Below, in pieces: positions 53,470 to 62,700 of a DNA stretch of 64,000 nucleotides. Source of the DNA: Flavobacterium poyangense (GTDB lineage: Bacteria; Bacteroidota; Bacteroidia; Flavobacteriales; Flavobacteriaceae); contig NZ_JAALLN010000007.1 of the NCBI RefSeq assembly GCF_011751075.1, positions 124,001 through 188,000 on the forward strand. Direction: 5' to 3'. The notes below the pieces were generated by a model. That model made no database searches, was not told the DNA's origin, and saw nothing but the letters and a program-made list of their open reading frames with translations. A program made the position numbers and the translations under genes. Each line of letters begins with the position of its first letter. Position 1 is the stretch's first letter.

Positions 53470-54139
53470 TTTCCCATTTATAGCCCAGACCATAGACTGT
53501 TTTTATATAATTTGCACTTCCGGCACTGTGAAGTTTTTTCTTTAGATTCTTGATATGCGCATACACAAAATCGTGGTTATCAAGCATATCTGCCATGTCT
53601 CCGGAAAGATGTTCTGCAATAGCGCCTTTAGATAAAACTTTATTTTCATTACCAATTAAGTAAAGCAGCAGGTCAATTTCTTTTTTTGTAAAATCTAATT
53701 TAATGTTTTTTACACTTACAATTTTAGAAAAAACATCAATAACAATTTCATTAAAAATAACATTATTGCTGCCTTTAAAGTTTTTACGTCTTATAAGTGC
53801 CTGTATTCTAACTAATAATTCTGATAAGTGGAAAGGTTTGGTAAGGAAATCATCTGCTCCGAGATTAAATCCTTCCAAACGGGTCTCAAGCGTTTCTTTG
53901 GCAGAAATAATAATGATTCCTTCTGTTTTATTTCGGTTTTTAAGTTCTTTTAGAATATCAAAACCGTCGCCATCAGGTAGCATTAAATCTAATAAAACGC
54001 AATCATAATCGTAAGCAGAGATTTTATGAAGTGCTTCTTTATAAGTTCCCGCTGTTTCGCAATGTACTCCATTGGTTTTAAAATAATTTTTAATACTTCC
54101 GGCAATTTCGGCTTCGTCTTCTATTATCAGGATTTTCAT
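53462..54139 (-). CDS. OmpR/PhoB-family response regulator
   Basis: A 225-residue regulator. The receiver domain has acidic pocket E7/D8/E9, phosphoacceptor D51 (LLDLMLPDGDG) and conserved K101 (FLTKPF). The C-terminal winged helix (about 130-222) has KLDFTKKEIDLLLYLI and YIKTVYGLGYKWE. A TAAATTTG sequence (54151-54144, minus strand) lies directly upstream and, if used, would give an almost leaderless mRNA. The gene overlaps the kinase gene. Likely targets are the adjacent receptor and PAP2 genes. Confidence 0.94.
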   Translation of the reverse strand: MKILIIEDEAEIAGSIKNYFKTNGVHCETAGTYKEALHKISAYDYDCVLLDLMLPDGDGFDILKELKNRNKTEGIIIISAKETLETRLEGFNLGADDFLTKPFHLSELLVRIQALIRRKNFKGSNNVIFNEIVIDVFSKIVSVKNIKLDFTKKEIDLLLYLIGNENKVLSKGAIAEHLSGDMADMLDNHDFVYAHIKNLKKKLHSAGSANYIKTVYGLGYKWENE

Positions 54140-54215
54140 AGGGCAAATTTAATACTTCAATTTTGAATGAATTTTGAATTTTAGTTTAAAGAGTAGAATG
54201 TTAGGGAACCGCAGA

Positions 54216-55025
54216 CTAAAATTGAACAACTGCTGCACATCCTATTGCTTGTCCATTATAAAATGGAGAAATCAAAGAGGATACTTTTTTGTTTGAAGAA
54301 GGGAATAGCAAATTTTTGGTATAAGGATAGAGCCAGTAAGCAGCTTTGGTGCTTAAAATACCGATTCCGGCACCGGCAGCAACATCTGTAAGCCAATGTC
54401 TGTTGTTGACAATTCTAAAAATTCCAGTACCGGCTGCTACGGCGTAACCTGTAATTCCGTACCAGATGGATTTGTCTTTGTACTCCTGCCAAAGAAATTC
54501 TGCTTCTGCAAATGCAGTAGCGGTGTGACCGGATGGGAACGAGTTAAAAGAAGAGCCATCCGGACGTTCGACATGGGTAATTTTCTTTAAACCCAATATA
54601 GTAGTCGACATCATAATATAGGAAGTTGCCATAATAAGAGATTGGTCGCGTAAGGTATTTTTTCCTTTTATTCCCAATGCGTTTAATGCAAAAACAGATA
54701 CGGCAGGCGCGTATTGTGAGAAATCATCGACCGATATTTTTTCGTCAATATCTTCTGTAATTTCTTCTTTTATTTCACTGTTAAATCCCTTTAGCCAATC
54801 GCTCTCTAGGCCTATGAATCCATAACCAATTAGAACAGCCGGAATAATAAGTTGTTTGTATTTAAATTTAAACGGCACCACCGAAGTATCAACTACAAAG
54901 GAATGCGTTTCCTGTTTAATAGTGTCTGTTACTGCTAGTGGAGCGACTGTTTTTAAAGAATCTGAAGTAATGGTTTGGGCGTTTACCATAGCACCAAACA
55001 ATAGAAAAAGAAGCACTTTAGGCAT
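54216..55025 (-). CDS. PAP2-family phosphatase, exported
   Basis: A 269-residue membrane phosphatase. The signal peptide (MPKVLLFLLFGAMVNAQ) precedes a Ser/Thr/Val-rich linker. The three PAP2 signatures are complete: K147-x6-R154-P155, PSGH (164-167) and R204-x5-H210-x3-D214. The family removes phosphate from lipid substrates such as phosphatidic acid, undecaprenyl diphosphate or lipid A. It lies 76 bases upstream of the two-component genes on the same strand. Confidence 0.93.
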   Translation of the reverse strand: MPKVLLFLLFGAMVNAQTITSDSLKTVAPLAVTDTIKQETHSFVVDTSVVPFKFKYKQLIIPAVLIGYGFIGLESDWLKGFNSEIKEEITEDIDEKISVDDFSQYAPAVSVFALNALGIKGKNTLRDQSLIMATSYIMMSTTILGLKKITHVERPDGSSFNSFPSGHTATAFAEAEFLWQEYKDKSIWYGITGYAVAAGTGIFRIVNNRHWLTDVAAGAGIGILSTKAAYWLYPYTKNLLFPSSNKKVSSLISPFYNGQAIGCAAVVQF

Positions 55026-55503
55026 ATGCAGGAGATTTAGAGTTGTTATTGTACTGGATTTTTAGATTGTTACTTATAAATAACCAATACATTCTTTAAA
55101 ATTCTATTTTGATTTTAACTGATCCTGTTAATCGTTCTATATCTAGGAAAAAACCTATTATAAATATAGTTATTCTTTTCATAATGGAGTTCAATTTTCT
55201 ACCAAAGATCCTACACGATTTTGAATTAAATCTGTATTTTTTCTTAAAAGCAAAAATATTTCGACAGAAAGTACTCATTTCTATTTTTGTCAATATTCAA
55301 AAGGTTTTTTGCCGCCTTTGTTTGATATTTTTTTATAGAATTAGCCCCGTAATTCAGAATTAATTCAGATTTGGAATCGATTTTTGTTATGCTGTTGAAG
55401 ACTTTTTTAGTGAAGGGTATTTGTATTCAAGTACTATAGTTTTTCGACAGGAACAAAAACAAATTTAGTTCGTAATGACATTAGAGCGGATTTATTTTAA
55501 ATT
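55026..55503. other. AT-rich intergenic region, nothing recognised
   Basis: Divergent region between the PAP2 gene and the gene at 55504. Short open frames exist on both strands, but their products are rich in Phe, Ile and Lys without any family signal. I see no repeat copy and no clear TAnnTTTG box in a useful position. Confidence 0.5.
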
Positions 55504-56343
55504 ATGGAAAGAGTTACATTTACACGAATAGCATTGCATGATCTGGTTTGGACAATGCCGGTGAGCCAGATAGCAAAACAATACGATGTTTCGAGCATGG
55601 GTATCAAAAGTGCCTGTGAACGAATGCAGATTCCTATACCTAATAGCAAATATTTGGTCAAAGCCAGATTTAATAAAGAGCTCAGACCAAAACTCTCGGA
55701 AAACTATACCGGGAGCGATTCTATTGAAATTTTAAAAAGAATTTATGAGTTTGAAGTCCGAAATAGTTCTAAACCGTCACTACTGATAGACTTGATTAAT
55801 GAAATACGCAATGCCAAAAATGCTCCTGTAGTAGTTCCTGAGTCTTTGAGCGCTCCAACTGAAATCATTGCAAAAACGCAAGCCTATCTGGAGAACGAGC
55901 GCGGTGATGGAATGCTGCAGAAAAAGCATATGGAAACCCTCAATTTGCATGTCACCAAAAATACTATTCCACGCGCTCTGAGATTCATGGATGCGCTAAT
56001 AAAACTTTTAGAATATAGAGGCCACAAGGTTGGGAAAGGAGTATATGGTTCGGATCTTGTTTTTTTTAATGATGGTATTGAAATTAATATTTATTTGAGA
56101 GAGGCTTTTAAGCGAATTCGAGCTGTTGCAAGTGATGATACCTACAGAGAAGTTTCTACAGGCGAATTTATTTTTCGAGTAAGCAAAGGATCAAGTATAA
56201 AAGAATGGCGTGACGGAAGTATCCCATTAGAAGAATGTCTGGCTCGAATAGTGTCTAAAATTGAGCTAATGGCTATGGAAGAAAGACAATGGAGAGCCGC
56301 TTGTGATAGCAGTCGTTTACAGAACACTAAAGAAGCTGTTTGA
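55504..56343 (+). CDS. uncharacterised protein with N-terminal HTH-like domain
   Basis: A 279-residue soluble protein. Its first 60 residues (LHDLVWTMPVSQIAKQYDVS, then a second helix and a Pro-rich IPIPNSKYL) resemble a conserved segment I have seen at the N terminus of many bacterial orphan proteins. There it usually reads LYDLVWS...P..GYW, and a DNA-binding role is suspected. The middle (about 140-185) is helical and the C-terminal part has VYGSDLVFFNDGIEINIYLRE and GEFIFRVSKG, a mixed sheet. No enzyme motif is visible. It stands alone between an empty region and a repeat element. Confidence 0.7.
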   Translation: MERVTFTRIALHDLVWTMPVSQIAKQYDVSSMGIKSACERMQIPIPNSKYLVKARFNKELRPKLSENYTGSDSIEILKRIYEFEVRNSSKPSLLIDLINEIRNAKNAPVVVPESLSAPTEIIAKTQAYLENERGDGMLQKKHMETLNLHVTKNTIPRALRFMDALIKLLEYRGHKVGKGVYGSDLVFFNDGIEINIYLREAFKRIRAVASDDTYREVSTGEFIFRVSKGSSIKEWRDGSIPLEECLARIVSKIELMAMEERQWRAACDSSRLQNTKEAV

Positions 56344-56765
56344 TAGGAGTTTGTAGCAATTCTTTCTTCATTAATTCATTCAAGTAATTAGTTGATTATT
56401 TTATTTAGTTTGAATTGCCTCCAGTTTTAACTGGAGTTTATTAAGAAAGGCACAAAAGGCTTAAGCCGAACCTTTAAAAGAGATTAACTAAAGCTCTTAC
56501 TATTAGTTAATTATTTGTATTCAGTTAAAACTGAAGGCAATTGATATAGCCTCGTCAAAAATTCAAAATTTATTACTTTTCCTGTTTGCATTTTTTAAAC
56601 CAGTTACTTGAATTAATTCAAACAAATCAATTTGTTGACTCTAACTCCAAGATCTTCTCTAAAATACAAGAATCCCAAATGGACTTTGGGATTCTTGTTT
56701 TAATTCAAATTACAATATCTCGTTCGCCTCATGCCTAACTATGGAGCGAAGTAAATAACAGTGTA
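56344..56765. repeat. CCTCCAG-type palindromic element with terminal inverted repeats
   Basis: The element runs from about 56370 (TTAATTCATTCAAGT) to about 56625 (ACTTGAATTAATTCAAAC). Inside are CCTCCAGTTTTAACTGGAG at 56418-56436, AAGCCGAACCTTTAAAAG from 56464 and TCAGTTAAAACTGAAGGC at 56521-56538. It has the same order of parts as the inner element at 41160-41440. No gene is present. The terminator at 56666-56698 follows. Confidence 0.75.
56666..56698. terminator. intrinsic terminator between convergent genes
   Basis: Perfect 14-base stem ACAAGAATCCCAAA (56666-56679) and its complement (56685-56698), 5-base loop, T-rich on the plus strand. It probably ends the giant gene's transcript on the minus strand. 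Confidence 0.85.
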
Positions 56766-59700
56766 TTATGGCGTAATGTCTGTTAAGGATAATGTAAATG
56801 GAATTTGCAATATTGGCACGTAGCTGTCTGTTACCGAATAAGCGGTTAACATGAAAGTGAATGTTCCATCATTAGTTTGTGGACTATTGTTTTGTTCCCA
56901 GCTGTTTATTCCTTCTGTTAGCATGTCGGCAATACTTTTTCCATGATCCGCTACTGTCAATGGAGTAGGAGTCAGTAGCAGTACCGGCACATCTACAGGG
57001 AAAGTTGTATTTGGAATAACATAAGTATAATCACATTGCATTTTTATGGTGAATTCTGTAATAGCAGCGTTGATGTTTTCTGTCAAAGCATCAAACAGGG
57101 CGAGAAGCTGAACATTAAGCGTACGGGTTGGTGCTACCGGATAGGTAGCGGTTCCGATAGTATTAATATCTATTGCATTATCGGCATTCAACAACGGGAT
57201 CAGTTTGTTGTAGAACATCACTTGTGGTGTCTGATAGATAAACAATGGGTTTGTTGTTTGCCATGTTCCATCCTCATTTTCTAATAATTCCTCGTTTCTG
57301 ATTACTGCCACACTGCTCCAGGCATTCTGTGCACTTAAGATATCAAGACCATCAATCTTAACAGTTCTGGACGGATCATTGTTTCGATCATCATATTGTA
57401 GATAAACTTTATCGCCGGAGTTGTTCAGAACGTAATAAAGGTATTCGTTTTCTTTGTCTTCGACCAATTCACTTGTATAACCATTAATAGCGACATGAAT
57501 AGTAACATTAGCAGATTGTTGGTTATTGAAATCAATAGTTACAATTAAATAATCGGTTCGATCCTGCGCGCTTTCGGTAATGGTATAAGCCAGTGTAAAT
57601 GGTGGTGCCGGCGCTGCAAGAGCGGCATTTGCGAATAAAACAGGCTTTCTCGGATTGACCTGATTGGTTACTGACCATTGTTCAGCCACCTGATTTACGA
57701 TATCGATAAAGGCGAGCATTGCATAGCGGGCATTAATAGCCAAAGGTGAAGTGGCATTTAATGTGGTAGGCGTAAGAAGTGCAAGGTAATTATCAAAATC
57801 GGCACTAATTTGCGGATAAGCATCAATAAACTGTGCAAGCGCCTGATATAGCGGCAGATTCGAGTTGTTCGCAGTGGCGTAAAAGGTCTGATTTTCATCG
57901 GTAACATTAAACTGAATTTCGGTTACAATCGTATCCTGCGCCGCAGAAGGGTTTTGATAGGTGTAATAATACTCCCATGTGCGGGCTTGCTGTATGGTAA
58001 TAGATTGCAATTGCCCGGATTCATTGATCGGATAATCAAAGTTCTGTGCAGATATCGACGGTGGTGTAGGGTAGGCACGTAATGGTACCGGTATAGTGGT
58101 CTGGCCTACATCACTCATTGTCGCCAAAGGACTGTCTTTATGGTCGATATCACCATCAAGCGGAATAATAAATGTCAACCAGGAAGAGGCAAGATAGTCT
58201 GCCAGATCCGGTATTTGTGTAATATCAAATTCCAAATGGCTGACACTGTAATCCATATCTCCAAAAGAGAAACTACGGCTTTCTGCTGCATCTTTGGCTT
58301 CAAACATATAAGTCAGCCAGGAAGCGCCATTGGCCGTCGGAACCTTAGCTGTTGACAAGGAATACTCTGTAGATTTCAGAATCGTTTCAGACCCATCAGC
58401 TGTAGGATCAAGACCCAACATTTTTCCATACAATGTAGGAACGTATGGAGCTTTTGGAGGTACATTATTTGAATTTGCATATTCACTACCGGAATACGAT
58501 GAGTTTATATTGGCTGTGGTTTGCACAGAGGCAATATAACGGTAAGCATTCGCCAGTTGTATAAGGATCTGTTGTTTCCATTTATCCTGTGCATTACCAA
58601 TATTTGACGGGCCTTTTCCAGCACTTGGTTCAATTATAAAATCAATGGTTCCTTCAATAGCATCTGCCAGTTTTTGTTTGGCATCCAATATTAATTGCAA
58701 ATAATCGGGATCTTCGGCAAACACCTGTTCTACAGTTAATAAAAAGGCTGGTACAGCATAGGTTGGGCTTAGGAATTTATCAACCGCCTGTAAGAACTGT
58801 AGCCCCCAGCTGTCCATATCAATACTGGTATAATTTTTAGTAACACCACTATCAGCAGGATATGCTTTACCTTGTTGGTAGGTATTTATCTTAGCAGAGA
58901 AGGACTGTAGGCTAGTTGCCAGAGGAATAGGAGCAAAATAATAAACTTGCTCTCTGTTAAATCCAAATTTAAGACCATTGACACCGGTACTGTCAAAGCG
59001 CACCATCCAAAGCGGAGCATTTGCGGTTGTATCACTGTTTCCTTTGGTCAAATTGGCTCCTGTTGCGGCTTTAAGTACAATACCTGCATTTGGCTGGTTG
59101 ATAAATGCGGCTTCAAATTGCTCTGCAAAATAAGAAAGCGCGAGCATGCCATTTACACCATTGTCCGCTAAAGGCTGTATAATCGTATTGGATAAAGCTA
59201 CTCCCGCAACATCAATGAAATGAGGATCCAAATTAGCAATACGTTTCATGGTTATACTTGTTGAAACCAATGAAATTTCAGGTAATGTAGTGATATTGGC
59301 AGTTGTTACTTCTGCATTAATAGTATATGTTTGCACGGCAGCAGGTTGTTGTCCGGCAATGATTGCTTTTAAGTAAACTATAATAGGATTGATAAAGTTA
59401 TTCAATAAATCAGTGGTCGTAATCGTATGATCTGTTGAAGTAACCACTCCTTGTGCATTGGCCTGATCCTCTACTGTTGTGGTGTAATGAATTACCATAT
59501 CGTTACTACTAAGCTGATAGAAGATATTCATATAGGTAATCATATCGATCTGCGCATTATTCTGCGCTCCTTCACCTACGTAACGAACTGTATTGAAACT
59601 AAAGTTCAGATAAATATTCGGCTTGCTGTTAAGCGGACTGAATAAGTACGATACCGATACCGATGGCCATTGGCTTAGTGCAATAATGGCATCAGCATAT

Positions 59701-62700
59701 AATAACTGCATCGATGCGCTTAATGGATTTGTACCATTGGGCGGAACATTTCCAAACATATCCTGCCAATTCAACACCATTTGTACGGTTGTACCTATTC
59801 CGGCATAAGGATTTGGGTATTCAGGATCTGTGCCTTTAGGCTGTACGTATTTATAGTAAGGCACAACAGCGTTGTAATTCCAGTCTTCAACATCATCATT
59901 GGCAGAAGGGTTTCCGCTTTTGGTATTCGCAATTGCTTCGTCATCCATTGAATCTACAGGTCCGGCAGGGGTTGGATTAATATAAGCCGGTATGGCCGGA
60001 ACAGCTAATCCGATAAGATTGAATTGCGTTTCGAGATAAACTTTGTCTTCCGCCAGAGTCGGTACGGGTTGTGTTGGCACATAATCTCCCGGATTTTTTC
60101 GGGTAACTTCATAACCCACCGTTCCGGGCAGTAAAGTAGCTACACGGGTGGTGTATTGTTGTTCTGTAGGAGCTGTATCAGGAGACTGAACATAAACAGA
60201 TGTATTTGAGGTATCAATAGCATCTCCTATAACAACGCTGTTTACAAATGGACTTAAAATTAGATCATCATAAGTAACTACCAATGCCAGATTCGCCACT
60301 CCGTTGCCTGCAAACAGGGTATCTGGCAGTCCTTTATTTTCGCTGTTGTTGTAGTAGAAGTAAAAACCACCACTGCGAACAATACTGCATTCCCATAACA
60401 GTTTGATAAAGTCTCCGGCTGTGTTCAGCGTATTGTAAGCTCTTTCAGGAGTTTCTATAAAGGCCGCTGCGAAAAAGGCTTGCGCCGGATTGGTTTCTGT
60501 AGACAAATTGGCTTGCACGATGGCTGTTTTAAAGTCGCCGTTAGCGTCAGAAACATAACCTCCGCTTGAATCTGTTGTTGGATCCGGTTGATACAATATC
60601 TGGATTTGTTGTATGGTTTTGGTTCCATCTGTATCAGCATGTGTGTTTAAGTAAGTCAGCAATTCTTGCAAATAAACAGTTCCTGCATCATCTGCACCCA
60701 CCAAATTGTACATATTATTTGATAGCGGGGTTATTTGTCCGTCTACTGCGGTTATTTTCTGTAAGGAGAAATTAACTACAGTACCCCAGGTATAATTGTT
60801 CACTTTTGCTTTGGTAGTTCCTGTACTGGTCGTAGTCAATGTTTTGACATCAAAAAGCCAGTCTTTTCCATCTGCAAAGATAGTGGTCAGATTTGAAGGT
60901 AATTTCCACAACACCGGTTCATTGTCTACGCCACTGTAATAATCACCCGGATATTGCCATAGGGCAGGAGCCCCCAGTGAGAATGTTTGTGGCGTATCAT
61001 TATAGTTAATAAGTGCAGTCGGACCGTAAGTAAGGGTTGGTGATAGCGTGATAGTAGCTACATCGTGTATGTGCTGAATCTCACTGTCATCAATAGTGAT
61101 GGTAAGGGTGTTATTAGTTCCTAATACCATAGTAATCCAGGCCACATTTGGATTTTGCAATAAAATAGAATACTGATCACCTGCTTTTAGCGTTGATGGA
61201 ATTGCAATCTGCTGTCCTGTTAATACATATAACGGTTGCGTTATTCCTTTTGCAGCATCAGGTGGTTGTGGCAATCGCAAACCATGAAGCATAAAACGGG
61301 ATGCCATACCACCAATGCCTTGTACACTATTTGCTACCGCTGCGCTGACAACATCACTTACTTTGCCTTGAAGAGTTTCTTGTGTAGTTAGATAATCTGA
61401 GGCTGCCTGAAGTGCTTGCTTCGCCAATAAAGCAACAAAATCGGTAAAAATAAAGGTTGGAAAAGAGAGATTATGCTGCTCTTCATAGGTTGGATCAGTT
61501 ACATTACTGCAATCGGTAGAATCATAATATTCTGCTGTAATACCGGATTGATAATCTACTCCGGCCGAGGCAAGAAGTACTGTGATATCACTGATATAAT
61601 TTTGAGTGCCCGTCATGCTCTGCGTAGCAAAATTTACAGGGGTACCTGCGTTACCGTTCAGGTTGGTATTCAGAATTAGTTCCGGTACCACAGGGAAAAC
61701 TGCTGCATCCATACTTCCGCTTTGTGTGGCATCAACTGCACGGATGTTTAACTGGAAGTAAGTACTGAAAAAAGTTTGTATATCATCGTGTGCGGCATTG
61801 ATGTAATTAAACGGAGCAACATTATTTGGTCTTGTATTAAAATAACAAAGCAGAATAGCAATCTGATCTGCTGTGATCTCTTGTGCTTTTAGCCAATCTA
61901 AACCTGTATTTTCACTGGTATTTCCAATTAGTGCATTAATGGCCCAATACAAGACCCCTTCTGTTAAGGAAGAAAGACTATTATTGGCATCATCAGTATT
62001 GATATACAACATTGAAGCATATTGAGGACCTGCCGATCCTGTATCACCCGACACCGTAAGTTGTGGGAAAAACAATAAATCTAATGGTACTTTTGTAACA
62101 GGCTGAATAGGTTGCCATTTCAGAACAATTGGAGTTGAAGTAAGGCTTAATAGTCTTGCATTTACGCTATTTGTTTCAAATGCAGCTATAGCGTTCACTC
62201 CTTTTACCGGACAAAGATTCCATGGAGCTTTGTATGAGGTATCGCTACCAATGACAAATGAGGCAGTGATGGTGGCACTAAAGTGTAAGGATACTTTAAT
62301 AGAAAATAACCCTAAGTTAATTTTAACGGTAAGTTTTACAGAAACACCTGCTTCAAAAGTAATAGGTATTGGTTTGTAACTTTCGATTATCATCGTAATA
62401 TAAGCATAAGCCATAATATCAAGTCTGGCAGATATAATGGCAAAATTTATTTCACCATAAATATGTCCCGTCAAACCAAAAGTTCCCTGAATTTTGTAAT
62501 AGGTCTCATCATGAGTATCTAAAGTAGTATTGGCAGTAAAAAAGCCTAAAACACCCTGAAATATTCCCACTGCGGTAAGCGAAAGCCCCGCTTTCATTAT
62601 ACCTTGATCTACTGTTTTACCAACTCCCAGAGAAAGTCCGAGACCGAATTCAATAACAGGATTAAATATTCCACAAGTGGTGGTAGGGACGTTGCTGGAT

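Noticed and set aside
55096..55363. Two overlapping short frames on opposite strands in the region before 55504
   Set aside because: Products are Phe/Ile/Lys-rich with no family signal, typical of AT-rich noncoding DNA read in frame.
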